Assembly: GCF_003589595.1 (NCBI RefSeq)
Contig: NW_020653852.1
Location: 1,224,737-1,288,736 of the forward strand
Length of the DNA: 64,000 nucleotides
Source of the DNA: Hyposmocoma kahamanoa
Taxonomy: Eukaryota; Arthropoda; Insecta; Lepidoptera; Cosmopterigidae
Direction of reading: 5' to 3'
In this document: positions 1 through 11,675 of the stretch, in pieces
Layout of the letters: the number at the start of each line of letters is the position of its first letter
Numbering within the stretch: the first letter of the stretch is position 1
Translations under genes and position numbers: made by a program
Notes under the pieces: model-generated
The model's database searches: none
Seen by the model: the letters and a program-made list of their open reading frames with translations, nothing else
Told to the model about the DNA's origin: nothing

Positions 1-1590
1 AATAAAATATTACACAAACGTCAATAGAGTTCATTTTGCTCTACTGAAATATATATTACTACTGATCTATGATTGTTATTAAACAGATAATATGTCACAA
101 CTCAAAGAGTACTCACTTCTTCTCACTTCAGTTACTCATTCCTTTCACGAATGAGTAGTTAACGTCATGACTGTTTAGTGTGTGCTGAGGAGACAGTTTA
201 TGTGATTGCCGGCCAGCCTAGCCCAATACAAATTTAAACTTTTCCTTCAACGTCAACCACAGGTATGGATACATTCATAAACGTAATAAGAGTCGAATCA
301 TCGTCCTCTCTTTTGAGAAGCAATCGCTCTCCTACTGAGTTAACGTCGCTCTGTAACGAAGCAATTTTCTCTAAATTGTGCAAATCCACAGCAACACAGC
401 AGTTAATTTGTATGCCACTGATCAAAACCCAACAATCCGTTTAAAGGCCGTTGTCTTACTTTAATCTTGTACGTTACAAATATTCAAATGCCTCTGCTGT
501 GTCTATGCAAATGGTTTACCACTTTGTTAAAACGTTTCCTTTTAGGAAGCCATTATTAATCATCTTAAAATCCTTATCTCTTTGACCTCCATAAACGGAG
601 GCGTTAGAACGCGCGAAAATTCCGGAATCGAGCGAATACATCTGGTTAACAACACGGAAACCAATATATCGACCTTGATGGTAAGTCGATACAAACGGTC
701 CTAACGCTTAACGATGTAAAGCTTGTTTATAATGTATTTCATGCACATATTATACATAAAGTAAATAATGTATGTAATGTGTATAATGTATATAGTCTGC
801 CAGCAATTGAGGCAAAAGGAACTGAGGTAAAAACTACCGTGTAAAAACGTGAAATGTAGTATATTTTTTTATGTATACTATGAACACTTTAGCAAACCCA
901 CTTACGTCACAGATAATTTAGTCGCTTAGTATATAAACAGATTTGTAGGCATTGATCACGGTTAAGCGCTTAGGGTCGACACTATGAGATTCCGGATTGT
1001 GGATGATACCTCCTTTTGACATCGCGGAATGAATAAAAATTAAATACAAGAAAATGCTAAACTGCCGTAGTAAAGTGATTGCTAGGTAAACGTCAAAAAT
1101 ATACCACAACATATTACAAAAATCCCGATATTTCAGAGGAAGGTATTAACAAATCTAAGTGTATTACTTAAAATTTAGGCAAATTCACTCTGCCCGTTCC
1201 GATATTTCATAACAAAATATAGATTTTTCAATTTAGCATTTTTACCGGTTGAATAACCTGAAGTATAATAACAATTATTAACAAAATTTAACAATAAATC
1301 ACGAGGTAACGCATCACTTTCGTAAATTACACGTGAATATAGGTGTTAGCAACAAATCAGAGTGATGAATGTAGAATAATAAGCGTGTGGGAAGCAATTG
1401 TAGCTTTATACTAAACATAAGGACTGCACGTGTAGCCGAGACGTGTTCAGAGCAACGTATTATGGTGTTTTGGTAACCTTCCTTTTAAGGAGCCAATGTT
1501 GTTATGAGCAGCGCGTCGCGAGCGTCGTCGCCGCTGCCGGTTGAGTCGGCCACAAGGGCAACCACTTCGTTTCCTGAACACGATATCAAA
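1..1590. other. AT-rich non-coding DNA, no gene recognised
   Basis: No convincing exon or named repeat was found. The one compositional outlier is a GC/CpG-rich patch at about 1501-1565. It opens with ATG at 1504 and reads 29 codons (MSSASRASSPLP...) to a stop. It could be part of an upstream exon or promoter of the SoxC gene on the same strand, but the possible donor after codon 12 (CCG|GTTGAG) is weak. Confidence 0.4.
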
Positions 1591-1706
1591 TAGAGACTGC
1601 TGGGTCTAATACCGTCAACTATATCGCCTTTATTTATTTATTAAAGGACATTCGACAGCATATATTTGCAATTTAAAGTCACAATTTATATATACGTTAC
1701 TATAAT

Positions 1707-1794
1707 AAGATTCCATTTGATATTCAAAATTTACCATTTACTAGGCTTAAAACTATAGTTTGATGATAGAATACTATGGTAGTGACCCGTTTAG
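1707..1794 (+). mobile_element. LINE-C remnant (C-terminal end)
   Basis: The translated piece KIPFDIQNLPFTRLKTIV, followed by TGGTAGTGACCCGTTTAG, matches the end of the better copy at 51205-51859. An internal deletion removes the middle of the tail. Confidence 0.6.
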
Positions 1795-1796
1795 TC

Positions 1797-2030
1797 TAGT
1801 GACGGGACGGATAAGTCGGGTGTTAAGTGACTCGCCTATCCGTAGAATTTGCACTGTCACTCCTAGCTTTACATCGCAAACATCTAAAGGTCACTGCCAC
1901 TGTGCGGGCCAACCTGGAACATAAGTTGATAAGTATCTTGTGCCTGTAATTTCACCAGCACCCTTAATCTTCAAAACAGGAACGCAGTAATGCCAACGCA
2001 GTAATAACAGCTGTTCGACTATTAAACCGC
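1797..2030 (-). mobile_element. Family A retroposon copy
   Basis: It carries the family-A landmarks in antisense: GACGGGACGGATAAG, TGTGCCTGTAATTTCACCAG and GGAACGCAGTAATGC. It abuts a LINE-C remnant and is 5'-truncated in the sense direction. Confidence 0.6.
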
Positions 2031-2042
2031 CAATTAGTCATG

Positions 2043-2240
2043 TTAGACAACATTAGACAACATCACATGCGTTTCTCTGATCCCAAATTAAGTAACCAAA
2101 GCACTTGTGTTATGGAAGTCGGAAACAACGACTGTACCACAAACATCCATACCCGAGACTATTTATTATGCTGAAAAGTTAATTTTTCTATATTGACCCA
2201 GCCGGGGATGAAACCCGAGACCTCTGATATGTCGTCGATT
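2043..2240 (-). mobile_element. SINE-3 (tRNA-derived), antisense copy
   Basis: Read on the minus strand, a decayed B-box region is followed by the body 'aaaagttaatttttctatat' and a terminal TTAGACAACAT-type end. This is the same layout as the better copy at 14252-14440. The A box is lost. Confidence 0.55.
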
Positions 2241-2699
2241 GTTGTTGTTATTAATGGTGGATTATTGAGAAAACCCACTAGGAATAGAAGTAGCATCGCT
2301 TCCAGGTCGAGGCCTTCTTTATCCAACCAGTCTAGCCACGTCGCAATTAGCTAACCAAAAATCAGTAACCCACCATCTCTCAATCCGCGTCTATCTGCCA
2401 TAGCATCATTTTCAAAGAAACTTCGTAAGAAGTCTGTAATCGTGTCTATATTTCTTACATACACATAAGATTGTCAATAAAATGGTGGATAATTTTCCAA
2501 TCTTCATTAGGTACTTTTTAATAATAATATATGAATTATGTAGGGTATGACGTCTACTGAAATAGTCGGAATTGCTTTACAACAACTATTTCCAGGACAA
2601 ATACCGAGAAAGTGCTCTTCGACACGCCATGTATTGTTTGCCGGTTTTTGAACCTGAATCCCTGACTTCGACCGACTGCAATAGTCTATAATTGTAGCT

Positions 2700-3245
2700 T
2701 TTGAAAAAAAAAACCGACTTCAAAAGTTTACTTATTAGTTTTTCGATTTCCATAGGACGCCCTCATCAGACTCTGACTTCTCGGTGACAATAGGGATTGT
2801 TACAGACTCCTTTGTACATTTTATATTTTCTTTTCTGATAGTCATAGTGACGGTGATTTGTTGATTACGTGTATTGTGACAAGTGAAAGGTCAACTTTTA
2901 TTTACGAAAAATAATTAGTAATTTGTGATAGCCGAAACGAACCCGGAACAGCGTCAGAGAGCACTTCGAGACTACTGTTTCAAACAAAAAAAGAATTTTC
3001 AAAATCGGTGCACAATTGACGGGGAAATTGGTGAATACATGCACAATGCTATAAAACTTGAGGATTTCCTTCGGTTTTCATGAGGTCCTCTTATTAGATT
3101 CTGACTTGGTGGCAATGGAACCATCACGAGAATGCACTCTTGCAAACAAAAATAAAATCAAAATCTGTCCACAATTGACGAAGATATCTGAAAACATATA
3201 TGCAGCATAATGTATAACATCCTCTTTTTTAAAAATCGGTTAAAA
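2700..3245. mobile_element. GACTTC family, long form
   Basis: The element opens with AAACCGACTTCAAAAG and closes with a degraded inverted copy (CCTCTTTTTTAAAAATCGGTT). The interior holds two related units, each with 'ctcatcaga(c/t)t(c/t)tgact' and 'tcaaaatc(g/t)gt(g/c)cacaattgacg'. The same order occurs at 20868-22085. No coding potential is evident. Confidence 0.55.
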
Positions 3246-3439
3246 ATAATAATGATATATTAAATCAACACAAAAGGATCAGATTTATGTTAAACAAAGA
3301 CTGATAATCTATATTGTAGGCCTTGTGAGAGAGACCGGAGACCGTAATATAAATAAAAAGACCGTACATAAATTAGACCCTGTATTACAGCTCACCAAGC
3401 CCCTTACACTTTAATTCAGATCCATCCATCTATCCATTA

Positions 3440-3700
3440 TTAATCCATTTATACGCCGCACTGTTGGACATGGTGTCTTCTCAGGCGAGCGTTTAGGCTA
3501 TAGTCTGCTACCTTGGGCCAGTGCGGGTTGGGGACATCACACGGTTTCGTCGTCACGATGGTTTTCTTTGTCAAAAAGCACATGGTAAATTTCAAATTAA
3601 ATTTTGCAAATAAATTCCGAAAAACTCAATCGCCCGGAGAGCCCGAATTCGAACCTACTCTGCCTCTGCCTCTGAATTAAGCTACCATGGTTCTTAGTAG
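3440..3700 (-). mobile_element. Unclassified retroposon 3'-region fragment
   Basis: 'gcactgttggacatggtgtc' and 'ctcaggcgagcgtttaggc' resemble shorter pieces at 24590-24690 and 36530-36605. The style fits a degraded non-LTR element 3' region, with a 'ggccagtgcgggttgg' stretch often seen in lepidopteran repeats. The class is not certain. Confidence 0.4.
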
Positions 3701-4275
3701 CAGATCAATTTGTTTAAATTTGTTTGTTATATCGAACTACATTACGTTATAAATAAACATTCAATATCATTTTAAATCTAGGCTAGAATAGGTTTCAGAT
3801 AGTAGATTAGGGTCGAATACGTCGGTTAAGTTATGACAGTCACCATATCGTAGGTATTCCTATTATAATATTGCAACACAAAATAACAGAAATCCAAGAT
3901 TACAATATTGCTGAACGCGAAATTTGATTCTCCACACGCCAATAAAACAGTCGTTAGAATATTGTAAGAAACGATTAAAATATATCGAAATGTGTCAAAC
4001 GGTTTTGGGAGCTAGTTCTCGACAAAACAGTCCTTATTCATAAATACGAAATTTTCAAAATAATGTATTTGGCAAGTAGGAAATTGATTAAATGTCTGTA
4101 AAAAAGGTTATATTACTGTTAACTATCGTATTAAGCATAAGCCATTTTACGGCGACGCGAAACGCATATATTTTTCGCTCTTATTACTTAGACAGAAAGC
4201 TTTCTCTTACAGTGTAAATGTTTTTTCGTATCCATAGGTGTGACTTTCTTAGGGCGCTGTCCCATTATGTCGTAA
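3701..4275. other. AT-rich single-copy-looking DNA
   Basis: No repeat family, exon or RNA gene was recognised. There is no other copy in the window. Confidence 0.3.
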
Positions 4276-4540
4276 CGTTTTATTTATCGTCAGACGACTG
4301 TCGCGTCTAGCTTGTTCCCATATCACGACTATCTGTCGTGACTGTGTCGTGAACGTTTATTTTATCGTTGACCAACTGTCGTGTTCAGCTGTTTTGACTA
4401 GATCGTCACGACAATTTATCGGTTCACAGCAGAATCGTTTGAAGCTACGATTATATGTCGTCACATTTTTATTGTGCCGTTTTATTTATCGTCCGACGAC
4501 AGTCGTTCTAGCTCTTCCCATTGCCACGACAGTCTGTCGT
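4276..4540 (+). repeat. Imperfect tandem repeat, three units, GTCGTGAC-rich
   Basis: Units start at 4276, 4354 and 4478. Units 1 and 3 share CGTTTTATTTATCGTC, GACGAC, GTCG, TCTAGCT, TTCCCAT, CACGAC and TCTGTCGT in the same order over about 65 bases. Unit 2 is more diverged and longer. Each good unit contains small palindromes, for example CACGAC...GTCGTG. It could be a decayed minisatellite or sub-terminal transposon repeats. Confidence 0.55.
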
Positions 4541-5865
4541 CGTAATGTCAAAAAAGTCGTAAACGACAGTTAATCGTGCTTTACTATATCTGAACCACTT
4601 CATTTAAATATATAAGCCAAAAACTGAGCACACGTAGGCCTAGTAACAAAATTAGTCACCTCTAAAAAACAGTGCACGCAGAGTCGTGATTAATCGAGTC
4701 ATAGTCACTGCAGTCCGGTTGTAGCCAAACAACAAATTGCCACCGCAAAAAACGAATAATAATAATAACTTCGGTAACCTGTATACGTTTTTCGTGGTCG
4801 TGCAAAAAATTGCCTACCTCTATTGGGTTCACCTTGAGACTCAGAGTGGGCGTATACCGAACTTGATTTAGTCGCCATCTGACAAACCCTTTTTTTGTCC
4901 TGAATATAAATAAGACGAACAAAAAATATAAAGTCGAGCGAGGTTTTTTCCCCTCACACTTTCCAGAGGGACCGTCGGAGTGGAGTTTAGTGAAAGTAAG
5001 ATTTGAATAATAAAGGAGAATATTCGCTTATGTTCTTACTGTTTGGTGTTGTTTTTATATTTCTACGTAAAGCGCTTTCGAACATAGTGGCCGGTAAATT
5101 TCGTACTACGAAAATATGTTTTCGAATATAGGAACTCTCACCTAGTACTTATTATGTACGTTCTCCATTTTCGTTCGATTTGAGGAAAAACAGACAACAG
5201 TATCCTTGTGCAGAACAGCCGTTGTATCGAACGCTTCCTACATGATTTGATAATAACTTCCTGCGTCCTTAAACATCCTCGTTAGCCGATGTTTTATAAC
5301 ATTCAGCCGAGACGCGGAAGTGTGATGGCACGCCGCCACCGCCGACGCGAGCCGCAGCGGGAGAGTACTTCACTCAATGACTGCGGCTTACGAACGTAGT
5401 TGAAGCAAGATTAGGTGAAATGGACGCCGAAGTAGGGCACTCGTTACACGAACTAGCGGAACATAAATTACTTTATCTATAAATTTAAAACAAACAAGAT
5501 TTTTCACTTCAAGATGAGAACTCCTAAACCCCTTATTAACAAAGCCACGTGAGACACCATACACCAGTCGGAAACTAGAAATTAGTTTATTCAATTTACA
5601 ATTTTCTGAACCGCCATAACTCATAAGATAACATTAATAATAAGGACACAAAGTTAATGGAGTAATGGCTTGCATACTAATTCATTACATTCAGCTCTTT
5701 ACCAGAGCTGGCGGCGGATCGGACATGCCTGAAATAATAATCGTGCTCTCCATAATTAAACAGATAGCACTGATTTTCTACCTTGAACATAATTCTGCCT
5801 TATAATTAAGCTTAAAATGCCGATCAGTTAAATTATTGCAGTTTCCCTGTAAATCGTGACTATGT
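4541..5865. other. Intron or upstream region of the SoxC gene
   Basis: No repeat copies were recognised. A CpG-rich patch at 5300-5400 holds a 24-codon ORF (ATG at 5325, very Arg-rich). It could be 5' UTR, promoter or a small exon, but no donor in the right phase is seen. If SoxC has an upstream coding exon, this segment is its last intron. Confidence 0.4.
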
Positions 5866-5894
5866 CTAACCATTTTTTTTTCTTTTGTTCGCAG
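5866..5894 (+). other. Branch point, polypyrimidine tract and 3' splice site
   Basis: CTAAC at 5866-5870 is followed by a T/C-rich run and TTCGCAG ending at 5894. This spacing is typical of short-range insect branch points. It marks the first base of the SoxC exon as 5895 and places the ATGs at 5856 and 5862 inside the intron. Confidence 0.85.
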
Positions 5895-6614
5895 ACCAAA
5901 AAGAACAACCCTAATCACATCAAGAGGCCAATGAACGCATTCATGGTCTGGTCGCAGATCAAACGTAGGAAAATATGCGAGCAGACACCTGATATGCATA
6001 ACGCCGAGATCTCCAAGAACTTAGGACGTGAGTGGAAGACGCTCAATGATGTGGATCGCCAGCCCTTCATCGATGAGGCAGAGCGGCTGAGGCAGCTGCA
6101 TATGCGCGAATATCCCGATTACAAATACAGACCGCGCAAAAAGACCGCCAAACCAGCGCAGAGGTCTGGCGGCGTCTCCAAGCAGAAGCGTAAGCAACGT
6201 GCTGACTCCAACAATAATAAGGGGGTCTCTAGGCGACGATCACGACCTTCGGCTCCAAGTGTGCCCAGTGTGCCCAGCATGCCCGTCGAAACGGCCGCGC
6301 CGCCGCTACTGCCTGCTTCGCCCGCATGCTCGCCGGATTCTCCAGAGTCCGCTTGCCTATACGAAGACAATAGCCGTCGTGACCAGGCTGATCTCACCGA
6401 TCTGTATTCTATAACAGATCTGCTCCCATTCGGAGCCGACTGCGTGGATCTGGACGCCCTGACGACGGAGGATATGGAGTCGTTTGAGACCGCCTCATCT
6501 TCATCGGGATCGCACTTTGAATTCTCGTGCACGCCAGACGTGTCTGACATCTTCAGAGAGATCGGCGTGGCTGGTGATTGGGTGGACAACACGTTCCAGT
6601 TCTCGTCGTGTTAG
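5895..6614 (+). CDS. SoxC: SoxC-group HMG-box transcription factor, 3' coding exon (partial)
   Basis: The exon gives 239 codons plus TAG, in phase 0 from the acceptor. Residues about 8-83 (5916-6143) form a complete Sox HMG box, starting [14 protein letters not shown] and ending [10 protein letters not shown]. 'RRKIC...PDMHNAEIS' is the SoxC signature. A basic stretch (KQKRKQR, likely nuclear localisation) follows, then a Ser/Pro-rich linker with SVPSVPSMP, then an acidic segment ([19 protein letters not shown]). The last ~36 residues, with SGSHFEF...CTPDVS...AGDWVDN, match the SoxC C-terminal transactivation motif known from vertebrate Sox4/11. Family role: sequence-specific minor-groove binding and DNA bending in the nucleus; the fly relative is Sox14. 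An ATG at 5856 extends the frame by 13 codons, but these are mostly a Phe run encoded by the polypyrimidine tract. I therefore start at the acceptor; the N-terminus must lie on an upstream exon. GC content is much higher than the flanks. Confidence 0.93.
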   Translation, partial: TKKNNPNHIKRPMNAFMVWSQIKRRKICEQTPDMHNAEISKNLGREWKTLNDVDRQPFIDEAERLRQLHMREYPDYKYRPRKKTAKPAQRSGGVSKQKRKQRADSNNNKGVSRRRSRPSAPSVPSVPSMPVETAAPPLLPASPACSPDSPESACLYEDNSRRDQADLTDLYSITDLLPFGADCVDLDALTTEDMESFETASSSSGSHFEFSCTPDVSDIFREIGVAGDWVDNTFQFSSC

Positions 6615-8691
6615 AGAGGCGCGGTCGCCTCGGCGTAGCGCCGATTCCACTGATCTCACGCGGCCGGCTCGCGCCGCCGCACGGAGGCTGACGACGCGGC
6701 GACCGCTCGCCGTCCCGCGCCCGCCTAGAGAGTGCCTACATCCAAAATGACGTGTCGACATTTGGATTCAATGTACAAAGTTATTTAATAAGGAATCGAG
6801 GGTGAAATTTAATTTTTATTGTCAAAAGGCCGCCTGCGGCCTATTCCTTCTTCAGTTGTATTGAGTTCTTCATATTTCGTTTTTGATAGGTATTATGATT
6901 TATTAATATAAAAGAGGCGACGAATGAATGCCATCGCTCGTCGGAAGTGCATCGGGTTTTAAAACACAGGCTGTGAGTTGGTTCTCGTTTTAGATCATTT
7001 TGCTTTCGTTTACTTTAGACACAGTTGAGATAACTCCAAAGGGCACGTCTCAGACGCATCTCGGTACACATCCGTCTATTGTCCGTCGCCGTATAGGTAC
7101 CGCACGGCCGCCATTCGCGGTCCAGTCAGGTCGCTCGCACCGCGTTGTCGCGTCCATTTTCTATACGTGTACATTACTCGACTTGGCTTCTAGAGCATTC
7201 TAAAACACTAAGTTTGCAATTTCTACGTCACTCGTTTATTTTATTAACCTTTGTACTTTAAGGACGATCGTCATTTACATTTTACGTTCAAGTATCTGTC
7301 TTAGATAGATGAAATAGGTATGTATCATTCGAGTAATAGAAAAATAAGACTAGGGTATAGACATATTTGTCTTGCGTTCTATTTACTGTACGTAAGTTCA
7401 CTTTATACTTTGATGCACACGTAGATGATAGTTCAACAATTATTATTTTACTGTTGGAAGCTAATCGGTATGTCATAGGAAGAATTTCGGAGAGTAGGAA
7501 GTTCGTACAGCTCTGGATGACGAACCGCCGCCATTTGACAAGGATACACTATTTCGTGCCCTGTGGGGCATTTTACCTGTTGCTAGAAGCTGTATCCCAC
7601 TGCGGTGGTGGTGGTGGGTCCCACGTCGTGGACGGTGGAGAATTTCTGGTAAGATTCGTGTCAATCAATGTCGAGCGGGTACGTCTTGCTATAAATATAC
7701 GTTAGATTGGTTAAGGTAAAGCTAATCTTGTTCAATGGTAAGATATGAAATTTAAAATTGTAAAGTAACGAAGGCACTCAAGGATCGATGTGAAGGGACA
7801 CTGTTAACTTTCTTATTTCTTTCCTTATCTTCGCTTGTTCTGATTCAAACACAACGTCTATAGAAATATACATATCATCAAACGGAATGTGTTGTTTCGC
7901 GGGACGATGGGAATTGTAATTTTGTGGATGGTCGAAACGGTTCGGTTACACTCAAATGTTTTGCTATTTCAAACTCTGTGATTTACTTTATGGATTTTCT
8001 AAATTATAAGGTTCTAGTGGAGACTGATATCGCATAGATTAGTTTTAGCAGCGCTAGCTTCTCTAACATTTTTACTTTATAAAACTGAACGTTAATACAC
8101 GATATTGAATAAATTCAAACGATACGTATTTTTGATAATATTGTCTAACTGTGGATTACATTGTGTGTCAGCTTGCGTGGATTTCAAGCCCTTGACAATT
8201 CGTCCATTGGTTCCCAGCTGAACCTCCAATTCCACAGTAACACCGACTAACAATTTGTATGTAATGCTAATTCTGTCAATTCAGTGAAAATCACGTCAGT
8301 TATTCAGGGGTTTGCGTAAACATTGCCTCTAGTGAATATAATACATACTTTCTAAAATATTCTCTCTGTAAATTCAATATTATAGTAGATATGTGTCCCT
8401 GTTAAAAAGGGAGGGATCCGTTGTGCTCTAAATGATAAGAAAGAAAATGCTTTACCTATATTATATTCTTATAAATATATATGTAAAAAAACGAGTTCGT
8501 GTAATACTTAGTAAGTGTCTGCGGAAATGTAATTATTTAAAATTAAAAAAAAAAACAAACGCGTAAAATAAAAAATACATGTTTTCTATACATTATTATA
8601 AGGCGACCGAGTAAGTTGCTTTTTCTTGTGTGTCGTGGAGCTATGTTATTATTGACGATTTATGGATAATATAAATTTGTGCCTAAATAAA
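6615..8691 (+). other. Probable SoxC 3' UTR (minimal extent)
   Basis: No splice donor or other coding exon was identified after the stop codon, and no mobile element was recognised. Several AATAAA/ATTAAA hexamers occur near 8108, 8567 and 8686. The one at 8686 is followed by GT-rich sequence. The first ~150 bases are GC-rich and the rest AT-rich, as in a coding-to-UTR transition. The true end could be further downstream (see 12243). Confidence 0.5.
8686..8691 (+). promoter_or_regulatory. Candidate polyadenylation signal AATAAA
   Basis: Canonical hexamer in GCCTAAATAAAGTTGTACC, with a GT-containing downstream stretch. Alternatives exist, including 8567 and 12243. Confidence 0.35.
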
Positions 8692-9962
8692 GTTGTACCT
8701 ACCTGGGACTCTTCTTAATATATGGAATGTACCTTTATGTATTTTAGTGATGCTCAAAACTACTTTGTAAGCGCGTAGTAATTTTTAGATGCTGTCGGTG
8801 AAGATGTACATTTGTATTAAGGACACCACGTCTTCATTGCCAGAACTGCATTTTTATATAATTTCACTTAATGTCATACTTAAACATTCGTCATCAATAT
8901 CACATTTGCTACAAACCTACGAAGAAACAAGCAGTTTCATTACTTCGTGTTGTATTTTGCCTTGACCATGTAATACATCCCTCCAAGTTCTCAACTTCGA
9001 CAATAAAACGTCATATTTTGCGAGTTTGCTTTGGAACAGTCTTCAAAAGTTCTGCTCTCGTTTTATTTGAATATCTTTGTTTATCTTACTTTCATATTCT
9101 CGATTGCTTTTTTAGTATCTGCGTAAGTTCATAATTTAGCATTGTTACATTCTAACTTCCGACGAATCATCGAGTTAAAGCAATGTCTATTGTATCTTTG
9201 ACGCTCAAATTAGAGTAAACATTTTCACTAATAAATAATACTGTTTATATAACATTTTACATACTTTAAGAATATAGGGCAGCTTTCGTGGCATTTTCTA
9301 TAGTTGAACTCATTGCACCCATAAAAATAAAATTATCTATGCCGAAATTTTGCATTTTTGACATGTAACAAAAAGGAAAATGCATATCCATTATTTGGTT
9401 GCAAACTGGTGACATTGTCGTCAACACTTGCCTAAATTGTCACTTTATTTTTAAGGGTGCGTCTTGTAGTTTCTCGGCATGTGGCGTTCTGCCGTCTTCT
9501 TTCCAGCGAGCCATATAGTTTTTATTAGCGGGGCTAGAGGTTGACCCCAGTCGTATTTATAAATCACACATCGAATTTAATGTTATTACGATTAGCGCTT
9601 CTTGTTGTGGTTCTTCAATACCTATTTGGAATTATCAGGGTTTGACGTTTCATTTAAAAAAAGCTACATTAAAAATTCCATATAATTCAAAGCCTTCCCT
9701 CGTAGTTCCGTGTCCCTAAATTCTCGCTCATTTGCCTCTGGCTTTCTTTCTTCGTAGCCAACGCCATTAACGACATCTATGAAGGTATTTTTAAAAATAT
9801 GAATATGTAAATAAGTATTGACAATGTTAATAATAATGAAGTCAAAATAAAGCGACACTGTGAGAAAAATTAGAGGGTTTAAAAACGCGTCTCAAAGAAA
9901 ATAAATATCATAGAAGACGTAGTTAGTTGTTGTAGGTTACGTATTATATAATATGTATTCTA

Positions 9963-9966
<4 letters not shown>

Positions 9967-10052
<86 letters not shown>
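9967..10052. repeat. (TA)n microsatellite
   Basis: About 43 dinucleotide units with one C interruption. Any open reading frame across it (Tyr-Ile repeats) is an artefact. Confidence 0.97.
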
Positions 10053-11089
10053 CGGAAAATATGTTGTTGTGTATTTCAGTGTACTCAGATCGCGTGGAAC
10101 TAGGTTTCATATTCGCTTGTGGTCCAGTAGTGGAAGTAATCCCCATAACCACTTTGCGATACATTGCGTCTACAGTATCGAGCTATATATTTATTATATA
10201 TATAATATAAGTCTTGTATATGCGGTTCAATTGAAAATGTTAGTGATATATTCACAGAACTGAAAAGTTGAAAATATTCTCGTTATGTTGTTTGAAAAAA
10301 AAAAAATGTTTGAATGTAATTATAAACTCTTGTGTATTATATATATCTATCTCCATTGTTGATTTAATTGATAAGCGTCTTCTATCTTAAGATTGGTTTA
10401 CTCTTCCCTTTGAGACACAACGAAAATTTTTAATAATTTCCTACTTCCTTCAGCACAGTTTGTATTAAACATATTTAATGTATTAACAGGTAATAATTAA
10501 TTGGTGTCTATAAGATGAATAAATTAAACATATATAATTATGTCCACCCAAACACAAAGGAGTGACATTTTGAAATTTCTTTCCATCACGTCAAATTCTG
10601 AATCGAAATAATGTAAATAATTTTTTATTTTCAATATTTTAGAGTTGCGCTCTTTTGTGTCTAAGGTGACTTGCGTACCCATATATAATGTCAAGATGAA
10701 CCCGTAGTGATTGCATATTAATATAATTATAAAATAAATATCCGATTTGTTGTTTAATGTAGCTGTGTCATTAATAATTATTGGTATAATGTAACGGTAA
10801 TTAATTATGAGTAAAAACATTAACAAAATGAAACTTCGCACAATCAGAGTCAAGGAACTAACATAGGCGTAATAATAATAATTATTAACGTATAGTTAAG
10901 ACATGATGTTACATTAAATAAGGTTATTAATGATTTCTCGTGCATTTTAAGTTCTAATAATGGCATTTTGTGTACAGATAAGGTTGTATTGATTTCCGTG
11001 GCGTTGTCGCTCTGGTGCAACAGGTATTCAGTTCGTCCAACAGTTTAAACTAGAAATTTGAAAGTATTCCATTTTGCAACCGTTCGGAA

Positions 11090-11185
11090 ATGTTCGTTAT
11101 AGACGAGGTTCCGTTCGAGTATGAGCCGATGTTAGACGAACTGGCGACTTCCGGCGCCCGCAACTTGTTCAAGTTTGAATTGTGA
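11090..11185 (+). CDS. Small ORF or terminal exon, 31 codons, unknown product
   Basis: The ATG has purine at -3 (GGAAATG). The ORF reads MFVIDEVPFEYEP... and ends ...NLFKFEL before TGA. The product is acidic with aromatic residues, and no signal peptide or membrane segment is visible. GC content is markedly above the flanks. The frame is open back to a TAG at 11051-11053, so it could instead be the last exon of a spliced gene using a weak acceptor there. The opposite strand is also open over the same span (Ser/Asn-rich, no ATG), so coding strand is not proven. I do not recognise the product. Confidence 0.35.
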   Translation: MFVIDEVPFEYEPMLDELATSGARNLFKFEL

Positions 11186-11638
11186 TGTTATTGCCGTTAT
11201 TTTTACCAACTGTAAATAGTATTTCGTTGATCAAAATTAGGAACAAAAAACAAAATATTAAAAAATGGTCCATTAAATTTTATTATAATAACGTTAAGGT
11301 AATTAGTAGTGACGCATATGATATATAATTGTAATTTTAAATCTGTGTGCTTACCTTTCGTATAACTAAAACTTTTAAAATATGCCAAACTTAAACTTTC
11401 GAAGCTAGAAAGCATGGCTTTAACACTACACTAAGAATTGGACTGATTACATCGCGTGATTATTTCCGATGCTCGTTTCTGTTGTAAATAAATTGTTAAT
11501 AGACTTTTTAAGGCCACATATTATGTTTTAAGACTTTGGAATTTATATTTCACACTAGTGCCGTGTGATCCAAACCATTCTAGTCTTGTGATTTTTGCAC
11601 CGTGCTGAGTTTGGTGTCGTCTCCTCTGCTCTACATCT

Positions 11639-11675
11639 GCGGCGCAGGCGACGGTCGGCGCTTGCGCAACGATAA
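11639..11675. promoter_or_regulatory. CpG-dense patch
   Basis: GGCGCAGGCGACGGTCGGCG and CTTGCGCAACG form an isolated GC-rich island in AT-rich DNA. The GCGCAGGCG core partly resembles an NRF-1-like palindrome. It could be promoter, enhancer or exon; there is no further evidence. Confidence 0.2.

Noticed and set aside
5856..5894. ATG-initiated N-terminus of the SoxC ORF (13 residues with a Phe run)
   Set aside because: It overlaps CTAAC branch point, polypyrimidine tract and CAG acceptor; the Phe codons are the pyrimidine tract.
6119..6592. 157-codon antisense ORF inside the SoxC exon
   Set aside because: Shadow of a GC-rich coding exon on the other strand; no family resemblance.
9953..10210. 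ORFs of Tyr-Ile repeats
   Set aside because: Translation of a (TA)n microsatellite.
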